From assembly GCA_015499995.1 (NCBI GenBank), contig JADNRV010000060.1:62001-126000 (forward strand): a stretch of DNA of 64,000 bases, given 5' to 3'. The notes under the pieces were generated by a model. That model saw nothing but the letters and a program-made list of their open reading frames with translations, did not search any database and was not told the DNA's origin. Below, piece by piece: positions 46,609 to 58,149 of this stretch. Position 1 is the stretch's first letter; each line of letters begins with the position of its first letter. Source of the stretch: Flammula alnicola (lineage: Eukaryota > Basidiomycota > Agaricomycetes > Agaricales > Strophariaceae). Both the position numbers and the translations under genes were made by a program.

Positions 46609-48093
46609 ATGCAAGAGGAAGAAGACAGCCTTATCCTCTCTCAATATCGTTCTCGCCTCCGATCTGCCCAGACCAAACACAGGGAGGCGCTCGTCCGACT
46701 GCAAGTGAAATACCGCAGTGAGGTGGAGATTCTGGAGCGGGAGCTGGCGGGGATGAGAGATAGGCTGATGGCGACGCAGATGGCTTATGAGCAGCTGGCC
46801 ATGACTGTCGACGATACTAGTGATGTTCTCGGTACCTCAAGCTCCGAATCTGATGCCGAATCGTCGCCCTCACGCTCCTCTCTGTCGTGTATCGCCAGCT
46901 CAAGTGTCGAGCATGTCCTATCAGATGACTCGGGAACCTCCCAAAATATCCCCGTACCCATCTCGAATGACCCTATCGAACCCATCCTCGATATCCTCGA
47001 CGTCGGCCAGATGGCATCGTTGCTGTCGGCCTCACGCGAAACTGGCGACACGGCCGCGTTAAAGCGGGTCAAATCTTTTCTTACACAAGCGGAACGAACA
47101 CCACGAACCAACCGGACCCCAGCGCAAGTTTACCTCATCACAAATTGGCGGAGCCCTAAGCGACCTTCGAGGTTGTCGTCGCCACCGCCTCTTCTCCCTC
47201 TCCCGTTCACCGTCAGTCCCCCATCCACCGCCCCATCGTCGTCAGATTCTGAACTTATCCTATCAGACAACTCGAACACAGAAATCCCCCATCACGACTT
47301 GCAAACCAACCCTAATGACCTTACCGAACCTATCCTCGACATCGGCCAGATGTCTTTGTTGATATCGGCCGCGCACGAAAGTGGCAACACGGCTGCCTTC
47401 AAAAAGCGGGCCAGAGCCCTTCTCGCACAGGCCGCACAAACACCACGAAACAACCGGACCCCAGCACAAACCTACCTCCTCAAAAACTGGGGGAGCCCTG
47501 CTATTAAGCGATCTTCGAGGTTGTCGCTGCCGCCGCCTCCTCTCCCTCTCCCTCTGACCAGCAATTTCCCGGATGCCCCAGCAGCGTCGTCATCGAGTTC
47601 GTGCTGTCTGAGTCTTCCAGAGATATTCGTCGACGCGTCAGCGCACGGTATCGGCCTCGTCTTCAACGACCAGTGGCTAGCATGGACGTTCACGCCGGGC
47701 CACTCGGGTATCCCCAAAGGGCGAAATGGGGAGATCGACATGTCCTGGGCGGAGCTCGTTGCCGTCGAGCTCGGCCTCCGCGCCCTTCTGTACAATGCTA
47801 ATGTCTACAACCCCACTGACACACGCGTCCTGGTGAGGTCGGATAACGGGGGCGTCGTATCGGCGCTCACAAAGGGGACGTGGTGCGCAGCCTATGGGAT
47901 CGGGATAATTCTGGATAGGGTGTTGAGGCTTTGTAAGGACGTGGGGGTGGAGGTGACGGCGAAGTGGGTGGGGACGAAGGAGAATCCTGCGGATGGGCCG
48001 AGTAGGGGTGTGTATCCGCCGAAGGAGAGGATGTTGAGGTGGAAGCCTGACATGCCGGCGGATTTGAGGGGCATGGTGAGCCTGGTTCGATGA
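46609..48093 (+). CDS. RNase H-like protein with coiled coil and duplicated module (retroelement-derived?)
   Basis: Open to 48093. The first in-frame ATG is at 46609 (MQEEEDSLILSQYRSRLRSA), giving 494 residues; the frame continues upstream without ATG. Residues 1-75 are a basic coiled coil. Two copies of a module of about 75 residues follow: EPILDILDVGQMASLLSASR...RTPAQVYLITNW and EPILDIGQMSLLISAAHESG...RTPAQTYLLKNW, each ending in RSSRLSLPPPPLPLPL-like proline runs. The last 160 residues are an RNase H fold with all four acidic positions (EIFVDASAHG, SWAELVAVELGL, VRSDNGGVV, NPADGPSRG), as in DIRS- and Ty3-type elements. There is no reverse transcriptase next to it. Either a domesticated gene or a retroelement fragment. 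Confidence 0.65.
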   Translation: MQEEEDSLILSQYRSRLRSAQTKHREALVRLQVKYRSEVEILERELAGMRDRLMATQMAYEQLAMTVDDTSDVLGTSSSESDAESSPSRSSLSCIASSSVEHVLSDDSGTSQNIPVPISNDPIEPILDILDVGQMASLLSASRETGDTAALKRVKSFLTQAERTPRTNRTPAQVYLITNWRSPKRPSRLSSPPPLLPLPFTVSPPSTAPSSSDSELILSDNSNTEIPHHDLQTNPNDLTEPILDIGQMSLLISAAHESGNTAAFKKRARALLAQAAQTPRNNRTPAQTYLLKNWGSPAIKRSSRLSLPPPPLPLPLTSNFPDAPAASSSSSCCLSLPEIFVDASAHGIGLVFNDQWLAWTFTPGHSGIPKGRNGEIDMSWAELVAVELGLRALLYNANVYNPTDTRVLVRSDNGGVVSALTKGTWCAAYGIGIILDRVLRLCKDVGVEVTAKWVGTKENPADGPSRGVYPPKERMLRWKPDMPADLRGMVSLVR

Positions 48094-48616
48094 GTGAGAT
48101 TAAAGTTTTTTTTTTGAATATGCCTTTCGGAGGTGGGAGCATGGCACATCTTGAGTCCTAGTATCCGAGTGGTAGATAGTTGGCCAGGCAGGACATGGGT
48201 TTGTTCGTTTGGTGGGTTCTTGTAGTATATAGCGTTTCTCAATTGAGATTTTGAGGAGAAGACCGGTGTTTTCCGGGAAATTTGAATCTCGGCAAGCTCG
48301 ACCAGATGCACCGACGCATCAGGAGTCAGGACCAGAAAGTACGAAAACAGATCGTTTCTGGGCCTACACCCGCCATTCTCAGTCGCCCCCAGCCTCTGGG
48401 CATACAAACTTAGGCGCTCCAATACTTGATGAAAAAAGATGTCGTAGTAATTTATTTTTGTCATAGTATTAGGAGGGACTCACAAATAGCTTTTTTGTGT
48501 TTGTACAAGTGAAAAAAGGGGGGAATGGAAAAGTAAAAAAAGCCCGGTTGCTATTCCAAAAAAGCGAGGTGCTTTTCGGGTCTCTCAATGAAAAAGAACA
48601 GTCAAAAAGGCTGCAA

Positions 48617-48673
48617 CTTTTTCACTTTTCTGCGCTTTTTCAATTGTTGCGATTTTTGTGAAAAGTGAAAAAG
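48617..48673. repeat. Perfect 14-bp inverted repeat
   Basis: CTTTTTCACTTTTC (48617-48630) and GAAAAGTGAAAAAG (48660-48673). The motif AAAAAGTG recurs several times in both orientations over 48500-48700. Confidence 0.6.
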
Positions 48674-48720
48674 CACAAAAAAGTGAAGAAGTAAAGTGTG
48701 AGTTCGCTAGTCTCTCCTGA

Positions 48721-48770
48721 CAGACCATATACAACAGATGACAATCGATCTGTTGTTAATATAAGGTCTG
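48721..48770. repeat. Imperfect 50-bp palindrome
   Basis: CAGACC...ACAACAGAT (48721-48739) pairs with ATCTGTTGT...GGTCTG (to 48770), with a loop of about 8 nt and a few mismatches. Together with the preceding inverted repeat it may be the remains of a small transposon. Confidence 0.55.
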
Positions 48771-48820
48771 TTGCAATTGAAACCGTGGTTGGCAGGGTGA
48801 GTTCGCTGATGTGTGCTGTC

Positions 48821-49995
48821 CTACTTCGGACAAATAAAGGTCACCAAGGTAGTCAGTGCCTCATAGTCGAGACCAGCCTGACTCGCCTGTCGCCGAACAG
48901 TTTCCATGTAATCCTTCCTCGCTATTCTTCCCAGCGTAAAGAAGTGGTCGCCCATCTCGGGCCCTTCTTTTCGCAGATGGGAAGTATACTCAACCACATA
49001 TTCCATTGCCGTTTTCGACTCCATCAGTCTTTTGATGCTTTTATCGAGTTTGTGGCGATTCAGGCGTTCGAGCGCTTCGTTGTAACGGTTTTCTGTAACT
49101 ATAGAGGGTCCCATGGCAAGTCTCCACATATATACCAGTGAGAGAGACCCAAAGCATCCAGGCTGGAGACCGGCTTCCGATGCTAGCCTCTCCTGGGAGA
49201 GATAGAGCAGGCTCTGTAATCGCACGCAGTCCGCATTATCTTTGTCCTAGTTCAGAGTAAGATATTTCGAGTCCTGATTCAAAAGTCATAAAATAATGAA
49301 CTCACGCTCTGTTGGTGATATCCGACTGAATTCTCGACCATTTCGTTGGCCTCATTGTCGGACATCCGCATAACCCCGTGCAACTGTCGCTCCTGTTCCA
49401 AAAATTTATTCACTTTTTTCATCACCTTGGACTGCAGTTCCGCCTCTCGTTTGAGTGCCTTGTTCCGCTCCGCCAAGAGATCCATTTCGATCCGGTTGCG
49501 GAGGACGTCGATTGCCTCCTGCCAGAATGGCGCAGTGCGTACTTCCGTCATCCATCGAGCTTTGTCCTGATCGAATTCGCGCTGTCTTCGTTCTAACTCT
49601 CGCTCACGGCGTTCGAGTTCGCGCTCTCTTCGGTCCAGCTCTCGTGACTGACGGTCGAACTCACGTTCCCGGCGTTCGTTGGCCCCGTGCCATGAACCTT
49701 CATACCCCTGGATAGCTCTTTCTTCTGCGGGACACACCTTTGGATCTGGAAGAATTGAATGTCTTCCTTCTTGACCTTTATTCTTGGCCATCGACTTAAC
49801 TGCAGGCGACGCAGGGTCATGTGAGACACTGGAATCATCTCGCTGAGAGAGGCGCTCTGGCTCAATTACAGCTTGCGATGCGCCAATGGAGTAGTTGTCA
49901 TAGGCATCTGGTGGATTTTCTTCCGGTTCTTTCATGTTAGGCAGCTGGTACTTAGAGGCGCCCTCGAAGTCGTCATGACTGGTGTGCTCGTCCAT
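48821..49995 (-). CDS. Coiled-coil protein of unknown function
   Basis: Two exons: 49306-49995 and 48821-49246 (intron 59 bp), 371 residues. The first 100 residues are acidic and disordered. Residues about 103-140 are a continuous charged helix of RERE-type repeats (RRERELERRERELERRQ), typical of long single alpha-helices. More coiled coil follows (AERNKALKREAELQSKVMKK). The second exon has no recognised domain (LSLVYMWRLAMGPSIVTENR). No catalytic motif is visible. It may be a structural or adaptor protein limited to basidiomycetes. Confidence 0.6.
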
Positions 49996-50592
49996 TCCAC
50001 TGTATCAGCACATTCTTGTATTAGCGAAAACTGTTCTTAATATTCAATTGTAGATTCTGGACGTACAAATTCGTTGACTTCGGCCTTTCTCCCATCCTCG
50101 TCGACTAGTAGATGATGGGTTAGAACTTAAAAGTGCCAATGATTCGGAGTCCCCTGTTATAACTCGATCAGGATCTCGGGACTTGCCGCGCCCTTCCGCT
50201 CAACCGCCGCTGTCATGTCGTGGTGCTCACTTGCTTGCCAGTGCTACATGTTCGGCGTCAAATTTCCAAATCCGAGATTCTTTGGAGCATACATTCCTCT
50301 GGGTCCACTCCCTACTTGCATATCCAGCTCATCTTCACACTCTAACGGCATGAAAAATTAAGAATTGAACTACTGATACAAATCTCAGAAGAACTGGACT
50401 TATTTTCTTCTTCTTTTCTATTTCTACAACGAGACGGGAGAGATAAAGAAAGGCAGAGCAGAAAGAAAAAGACATCATAACAAATCTTTCATCCGCATCC
50501 CTCGTTTCATCCCAAACCTGCCGTCCATCCGATCCTAATACAACACCACGATCCATGTACCTCCGACCTCAATGGTAATTAGGCATTTCAGT
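49996..50592. other. Intergenic, no gene seen
   Basis: Spacer between the coiled-coil gene start and the 3' end of transaldolase; both are on the minus strand. Confidence 0.4.
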
Positions 50593-51966
50593 TCAAGCAC
50601 TGATCTTGGCCCTGAGAAGCTTCTTGAGGGTCTCGCCATCCTCAGCGAATTTCTTGATACCCTCGTGGAGTTTGTCGAACGCCATCTGGTCTTGGAGGAG
50701 AGTCCAACGGAACTCGGGCTCGTTGTCGATGTAGCTAACCTTGGGGATGGGGTTGGCTTGGGCGGCTATAAGTCGGTCCGTGAGTGGCTATCTTATTATA
50801 TTGGCCGGGCCGGAATGGAAAATTACGCACCAGCAGTGGAGTCGAGTTTCTTGGGGACGGGGTCCGTAGATTTTTTGAGTTCCTCGAGCAAGTTTGGTGA
50901 AATGGTGAGGAAGTCAACGCCTGCGAGGGCTTTGATCTCGCCAATCTACATATCCGAAGGAAACATTAGTCCGGCACTCATTTTCTAAGCGCATAACTCA
51001 CGTTACGGAAAGAAGCACCCATGACGATCGTCTTGTAGTTGTGTTGCTTATAGTAATTGAAAATTTTCTTGACGGACTGGACACCAGGATCTTCATCTCC
51101 CTCGTAGGTCTTCCCTGTGCTCTTCTTGTACCAATCAAGGATCTTGAAAGTATTGCGCTGTGAGACAAGGAAACGCAATTGGAGAGACGCGACTTACACG
51201 GCCGACAAAGGGTGAGATCAGAGTGACACCGGCTTCAGCACAGGCAACGGCTTGTCCAAAGCCGAAAAGCAGAGTCAGGTTACAGTGAATACCGTCGTCG
51301 CGCTCGAGCTCGCGGGCAGCCTGGATACCCTCCCATGTCGACGCGATTTTGATCAGAATTCGCTCCTTCTTGATGCCAACAGAGTTGTAGAGAGCGATAA
51401 GTTCCTTAGCCTAGAGGCACGTGAGTAGGCCATTGTCTGTATTATATGCGATTTTACGGACCTTGGCTTTCGTTGCCTCCTTATCGAACGAAAGGCGGGC
51501 ATCGACTTCTGTCGAAACGCGCCCGGGGATGATGGCAAGAATTTCCTTGCCGAATTCGACTAGCTGAGGATCGTGCATTGGTTATATGGTATTTTTAGTG
51601 TCATAGGCAAATCCAGCTCACCAGTCGGTCGAGGGCATAGTTTGCCTGATTTTCAACAGTGCCGCCCTTGGCTTTGCCGTACTGAACGGCAGCATCGATC
51701 AGACGACTGTAGCCGGACTTTCCAGCAGCGGCCAAGATCAAAGAAGGGTTGGTGGTCGCATCCTAAGAGCCCGCCATCTGAGAAAACATGTCGAATCTAG
51801 GATACGAAGACAAAAGTTACCTGGGGCTTGTACACATCGATGGCTGCATCGATGAGATGAGTTCTGAGCACCCGCCAAGAACATATCGCAACTTACATTC
51901 GAAGTCGCCAGAGTCGGAGACGACGACAGTTCCAGTCTGTTTGAGTTGGTCGAGAGAGGTAGACAT
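50593..51966 (-). CDS. TAL1: Transaldolase (pentose phosphate pathway)
   Basis: About seven exons with short introns. It starts [20 protein letters not shown] (51897-51966), a 23-nt exon gives SIDVYKPQ (51821-51843), then [20 protein letters not shown]. The Schiff-base lysine is in [19 protein letters not shown], followed by [30 protein letters not shown] and VMGASFRN. It ends ...KLLRAKISA with the stop at 50593-50595. Transaldolase moves a dihydroxyacetone unit from sedoheptulose 7-phosphate to glyceraldehyde 3-phosphate in the cytosol. All family signatures are present; length is about 320 residues as usual for TAL1. A housekeeping gene, with no unusual context. Confidence 0.95.
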
Positions 51967-52943
51967 GATGGCGGTCAAGAAGAAAGAGATCGTGGAGGTT
52001 TTATGGGGTCAAGCGTTCGAGATTACCCAGCTTGCACGGGGTTATGTTAATTGCTTATCTCATCAGAAATGACGAAATGATCGATCAGGATTTTGTAAAG
52101 CAAAAAAACATTCTTGGACTACAAAAACTCATGAAATTGTTCATTCATCCGCGCAAGAGACGCTTTATTCTTTACAAGCACTTGGTAACGCCTTCCGACA
52201 TACTCGATTCAAAGATTTAAATAACAGCAAGACCAAGAGTCGATTCAAGTCTCATCAAAAGTTCATCCCGTGATCCAACGTGCTTGCATGCGCTTTGGTG
52301 AGTAACAAGTGAGTAAGAAACGTTTGTAACCTCTCACCAGCGAGGGTAGAATTTCCCCGTAACGGTAAAAATAGTGCTACACGGAAATCTCGGGAGACAA
52401 TCTCTAAAGCCTTCCGAATGCAAAAACGGCTCACGTCCATGCGATAGCCAAGGTCCGGTTATCACCATATGCACTATCACCATACGCACGCTTATGCACG
52501 CCTCCGGAGTATTCTCCCTCGTTTTTTGGGTACATATTACGCAAGGCACAATCGCTGATATTTTTCCGAGATGCGGGGGTAACTGAAATTCCCAAAGTGC
52601 AAATGCCGAGTCCGAACGCGAAGACTTTAAAAGAAATTCTTCCGCATATTTTCTCGTCGGGAGTGAGCCTCGTGTTCGACACCGGGAGTTTGTTGTTGGG
52701 GAAAGTTGAGGTCGTCGGCTTTAAGGCATTTTACGTGTCATGCTAGATCCTCTGAATGTCTCTGCTGTTCGGCAGCTGAGCTCTCGTAGAACGCTGTGGC
52801 TAGAAGAACATCTTCGACCCATGTGGGTGGGTATCCCAACGATGGAGCTCTGATACGCATCAGCAAATTATATCCATAAGTAATATAAAAAAGTTAGGGT
52901 ATGGTAATCAACTTTCGTGCTCATCTGCACAATCAAAGTCATA
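51967..52943. other. Intergenic, no gene seen
   Basis: Holds the promoter of transaldolase and the 3' region of the next F-box gene. Short open frames have no features. Confidence 0.4.
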
Positions 52944-54605
52944 CTATTCCTCGTCGGAATCTTTTATGTTAGCCTAGAAATTTTGTCAGAAATCTGAGAA
53001 AGAAAACGAACGACGGCGGAAAGATATGGAAAAATCACCTGGCGAGCCTCCTCCGCGGAAGATAAAGTGGCCTCAAAGCAACCACCATAGTCCACGTACG
53101 TCATGTTTGTCGACTTCAGGAACGATAAAACGACGAGATCGTATTGCGGAACTACGTTGGCTGTCCAGGAACCTTCTATTTCTGAATATGACCACTGAAC
53201 GAACTCAGTGAAACTGCAAAGGCGAAGAGTGGGGAACTTCGGGAAAATGAGAGCCGTGATCCATTCATGTTGCTTTTTGAGGTCGAAAAAACGCCCCGTC
53301 CAACCTAGATGACCAAATTTGAAAATGAGGGAGTTCACGGAGGGATGTTTAGGCCACGCTTCAGTCGTATCGTTGATAGCCTGCGAAAAACCAATGAGAT
53401 TCTAGGTCATTGAAACAAGGAATAAGCTGACAAACTTTCTGCGTCTTGTCCGGCTCCTGGACCTTGTATTGTGGCCCCGTCGTCGAGTAATTTGGGTGAT
53501 AGACATCAACTGCCAACGTCTTCAGGTTCGGGAAGTGTTTCCAGAATGGAACATCGAGATAGAAATGAATCGGGACGTCTAACCGGGAGATGGGACGGGA
53601 CGATTTCCGAAAGGCCTCTACTTCGGGTAAGGCCATTAGTGGCAGACCGGGCTCGTTCGAAGCTATTGACATCCGAATGGATGATACTGGTCTACCGGGA
53701 ATGAGAGTCTTGCATAGAAATAGAGGGACCTCCACTTCTTCCAAGAGTGGTAGCACACCAGAATCAAGTTTTATCTGGCTAGAATTTTCTTCAGAGAGAA
53801 AAAGGATCCGGAGGCTCTTGAGAGATGGCGTCCTCGAAAGAATGGCTTCCAACGCCGTCGGGTCGTCGATTGTAAGGAGGTCGAGCGTTTCAAGCGGAAG
53901 GGTGCCCAATTCTCGTGAAAGTCGTTCTGAAAGAGAGTGACTGCTCGTTCTGAAGTGTAGAAGAGTATTGAGGTTGATGTGATCAAAGAGCTGGTTGATC
54001 TTTGAGGTATCTTCGAGAGACGTTATGAACTTGAGTCCGTCCGTGTGAGATGCGACATTGATAGACTTCAGTTGGAGCGAAGAAATCTTCTGCATATGTT
54101 TCTGCTGCACGTCATCGGCAAGCCAACAATTCTGGATCCTGAGCGTCGTCAAATGTGGCAATCCCGCAATCGTCTTCAAAAGGCGCCTGGTTATCGTCGT
54201 TCTCGACAGGGAGAGCTCTTGGATATTGGGCATATACTCCATGGCCTTGGCGTATATTGATAAAAACTCTTTGAAGTACCATCCACTGTGGTCCTCCTTT
54301 ACGTCCCATGATGTAAAGTCGCATCTCTTAACGTGTTGGGCCACGGTCTGCGCTGTTCCTTCGCCTTTGAGTATGCTCCGGCAGAAAGAAATATAGGTCC
54401 GAGTATTCGAGTTGTCGTTGCCATTGTCGTCGCCATCAAAGGAAATCTTTTCGAAGATCCAAGGTATAGTCACTGAACAGAAGAATCGACAAACGAGAGC
54501 GAGGCTGCGTAAGTCGCGTTTTGCAGCGGGAGTGTCTTCCTCTATTAGTGGCGGCTTGAGATAACTGAAAATCTCGAGATATATCTCGTTTGGTATGGGC
54601 GACAA
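52944..54605 (-). CDS. F-box protein, leucine-rich, three exons
   Basis: Exons 53436-54605, 53039-53380 and 52944-52973, 513 residues; all introns GT-AG. The N-terminal F-box is MSPIPNEIYLEIFSYLKPPL then LRSLALVCRFFCSVTIPWIF. Degenerate repeats follow (IQELSLSRTTITRRLLKTIA, LPHLTTLRIQNCWLADD, PLETLDLLTIDDPTALEAIL, LKSLRILFLSEENSS). The second exon reads SVNSLIFKFGHLGWTG and FTEFVQWSYSEIEGS. The short last exon gives ANIKDSDEE. Likely substrate receptor of an SCF ubiquitin ligase; target unknown. The last intron is chosen because it gives an acidic end; reading through would end in another 23 residues. Confidence 0.8.
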
Positions 54606-54879
54606 ACTTCCCGTGTCGGATCGACGAACTGGACCTGTGCATGTAGAGTAATTCGTCTATTAGCCATGGTAAAGATTAAAAAGGTATTGGAGGCGTACTT
54701 GACCATTGCATTGTCAACATGGGATCTGAAGGCTTATCTGACCTCACGAAATAACCTTAGAGGCCGGCAAAGGTTTCAATGGCGCGAGGTCGAACGGTTC
54801 GAACTTCAGAAGGCAAAATGCCAGTGACAAAAAGAGCGACTAACGATTTGAAATTCGAGTCCGTGGCATTAGCATGGTC

Positions 54880-55286
54880 ACGTGGTTGACTGACTTACCT
54901 AATTTGACTTACCCGCGTCAGACTCAAATTTGAAATAGGCGCGAGCACCGGGTCGCATGCAGCCAATTTGGTGAGATGTGGTACAGCCTCTTTTCGCAAA
55001 GTTTTCATTTACTTTTTCAGCTTCTCTATCTCGACGTCGATAGCTGCCATTTTTCCTCAAGGATAGGAAGGTGAGCAGCGGGAGCCTCGCAGAAAATTTG
55101 CGCTACATGAATCACGTCTTCGGCAGGAGGGCAGTTACTTGACAAAGCTGGCTTCATTCCTGGAGGGATTTGAGTCTGATAAGTTTCTGGGAAAAATGTC
55201 GCTGAAGAGGCGTACTTTGTACGGATCATATTCCCAACTCTCCCTTTTCCGATGCTATTCCTTCGGCAATTCCCAAGATTTTTCAT
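54880..55286 (-). pseudogene. Decayed F-box gene, N-terminal region only
   Basis: From 55286 it reads MKNLGNCRRNSIGKGRVGNM ... ALSSNCPPAEDVIHVAQIFC EAPAAHLPILEEK, the segment that precedes the F-box in many Agaricomycete F-box proteins. The frame then shifts by one: AIDVEIEKLKK, a stop, then MKTLRKEAVPHLTKLAACD and PVLAPISNLSL, where the F-box should begin. Homology ends at about 54880. One frameshift and at least one stop; no downstream repeats found. Confidence 0.6.
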
Positions 55287-56785
55287 CGTTGTGCTCTCTC
55301 GCTTGAGACTTATTTTGATGGTCGTCGTAGTAAAATGGTCATGTTATGCGCTGCTCGTCCAATGGACATCCAAAAAAACCTTTGAACCGCTCAACGGAAC
55401 CCCAGGACGCACTCACAGAGCCTGAAAAAAATTCCAGAAGCCTAGAATACTGTTTGATAACCAAACTGATAGCGCTGGAGACTAACGGAAAGACCGCGAG
55501 TCGATGACCGCCGAAGCATAGCATATTACACTTATCTATTCCTAATCGAAAAAATTATACTCTCCAGTATATTGATAAGTAAGACTTCTTTTGAGTAGCA
55601 AATGTTTTACTTTCAATGGTCTTGCAGCCCATCTTGCAGTGGACAGCGCTGAAGGCGACTTTTGTGCCTGTACAAATATGCGCAAATAACACACCGTCAC
55701 CGGCCCGCAGAAGGGCCAAGTATCAGTTAAGCGCTAATAAGCGCCTAAAGTCGAACTGGCTCATAAGGTCGTGAAGTGCGTAACGTGCGCATCTTACAAC
55801 ATGTCTCCTTATTTTCTTTAAAAGCATCGAGATATTGAAAGGAAAGTGGCATCGTTGATAACAGAAAGAGGAGCGATGTTAAATGTGACTTTAGTTTAGT
55901 CAGGTAACCTTTGTCAATCATTCCTGATCACAGTTGAAACCTTTGAGGTGGATTATTTCCAGTTAGAAGCTTAAGGTACCATGTAAAATTAGTCCCTCTG
56001 TGTAACGGGTTTGATAAATAAGTCACAGTCGACTTGTTTTGTCTCCATTCTGGCTCCTGCATGCAAGAAATAGACATTAAGAGGCTTCAGACCCGAAGAC
56101 TCTTCGCTCTTTCATTGTCACGACAATGGCATCGAACTTGGAGTTCTTTTAGTTAGATAAGTCGGGAGGCTTGAGTTCGAGAGAAAGATCCCACTGACTC
56201 AAATGAAGGTCGTTTGTTTCCCAGCTCGACAAGACAGCATGTAAATAACCATAGCGTGCTCTGTAAATAAATGTCGTATTGTTTTCTTACCTGTGTGGAG
56301 GATTGTGTTCTCCTGCTTCTTCCTTCTACGCTCTGCGATCATAAGTCTTTTGGTATGCTCATGAGCCCCGAGTCGGCGTATGGTCGCCAGACTTTATATA
56401 TAACTGTCTTTTGGGCTGTACAGACCTAAAATGGGTTTGATACGCGCTCTCAAACGCCACGAGAATACGTCTGTTAGGTGAGAACATTGCCCCAAAGTAG
56501 TATACGTCTGTTGATAGGTGTTAGATCTCCTTAAAGCCAGCAAATCCATCAAATCATTCTTGTCCTCACCCAAATACCACGATTACCAGCTGTTGTCTAA
56601 CTCGATCATCTCTCCACTATTTCTATTTTGTCTTGCCGTCCTTCGACTCTATCATAAGGCAAGGGACGATTGCGATCACTAGGGATTCCAATTGCAAAGT
56701 AATGGGTTATTGCCCTTTTGCTTTAGTTTGCCGTACATTGAGCCTATAGTAAAGATCATCCAGGCGCGCTTAAACACTGATCGAA
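55287..56785. other. Intergenic, no gene seen
   Basis: About 1.5 kb of AT-rich sequence without a supportable gene. The last 250 bases are CT-rich and probably contain the promoter of the small gene that follows. Confidence 0.35.
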
Positions 56786-57042
56786 ATGACAAAGCCAGAG
56801 GAAAAGGGAAAGCTCCTTGATAAGTAATTTAGTATACTTTCGTTACCAAAGGCGATGGCCCTGATCATCCCATCTTTTAAGGATCAACAACCCCGCAAAA
56901 AAGGATCAGCAGGAAGACGAAGACTTTGACGAGGGACCAGAGCCAAAGTGCGTTTCTCCATGACGCCACATTGTCATAGCAAGACCGTGATCTTACCATC
57001 TTGATGAACAGGCCTGAGAACGAGGAGGCTAGCAACAGGTGA
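56786..57042 (+). CDS. Tiny acidic disordered protein, 44 residues, three exons
   Basis: Exons 56786-56823, 56882-56947 and 57012-57042 join in frame to 44 residues. It reads MTKPEEKGKLLDKINNPAKK, then DQQEDEDFDEGPEPK, then a last exon ending NEEASNR. Both introns are GT-AG and split Lys codons. The protein is hydrophilic, with no hydrophobic core, and probably disordered. A CT-rich promoter-like region precedes it. No family recognised. The case rests on three short exons with good splice sites and uniformly acidic or basic residues; chance cannot be excluded. Confidence 0.45.
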
Positions 57043-58149
57043 ACATTTTTTGTTTGCTACCATGTCGCCAATCTAAAGATGCTCTTACTCTGAAGCTTCG
57101 GAGATCCACGAGGCAAGAATGCCCGTCCTTCGGACGCAGTGGGCGGGCCTGTAGGAGGTAGCGGCGGCACCGTAAAGAAGTAAACCGAGCTCGAAATATA
57201 AACACCAAGTTTCTACCTTCGCCCTTGTTCTTATAACAAATATCAATTCTCTTGGTTCTTGAGTCAATCGGGGACGAAATAACCGACGTCATCTAACGCG
57301 GTTTATGAGTTTCGAAGTTTGAAGATCTGCACATTTAGTCGGGGTCGCAACAAAGGATCTGCACATGTGAGATAAAAGGAAGGGATTTCTACGCTTTCTA
57401 CGCTCAACGGAGTTCAGGTACTCAGGATAGGCGCCAGTGTGGGATCGCTCCCAACGTTCCCTCATCGGTTAATCAATTTGTATAATCCGGTCCCCTGTGC
57501 CTGGGTACGACGGGGTAAGATGTGCATATGGTGAGCTTGTGGTTTCTTGAGGCTGCAACTTGAGGACTGGCGCACTGAGCGCATATGTATACATATGATG
57601 ATGATGAGATAGTTGAAGTCGACTACAGTTCCATACAATATAATGAATCAAGCCAACCATTCATCCCTTATTTACGTCCTTGAGTTCACGCGGTGAAGCT
57701 GCGTGATGAAACGAGATCAAGAAGCTAACGGTCCGTTACTTCGGCTTACTCAAGGAGTATTGATCAATATTTTCGCTGTGTAAAACGAGGGATCTCTTGC
57801 TACATCGGCCGAATGCTTCTATTGCGTAGTGGTGAGTCAGTGAAGCCTTCACGCCTTAAAGTCGACCCGGCCGGCCCAATTGAGTTGCCTCGAGGACTCG
57901 CCGGTTATTGTTGAGCAAACCTGAAACAGGAGTCGCTCGAGCATGATAGGTAGCCGCGCGGTATGCGATCCCATGAACGCCGGCTGATTGGAGGAAACTG
58001 CGGAGCATGGTGGGCACATGAAAGCTCTCCAATTTCGGCCTATTCATACACCAGGATGCTACTAATATACAATGAAAAAAAGCAAAAAAAAAAAAAAAAA
58101 CTGTACAGGGAGGCGCGTAGAATTTCAACAAAATAAATGCCGAGTTTGT
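57043..58149. other. Intergenic, no gene seen
   Basis: A run of 18 As at 58083-58100 is the only notable feature. No LINE-like sequence lies next to it. Confidence 0.35.

Noticed and set aside
58083..58100. Poly(A) run of 18, possible retroposon tail
   Set aside because: No coding homology on its 5' side and no flanking duplication found.
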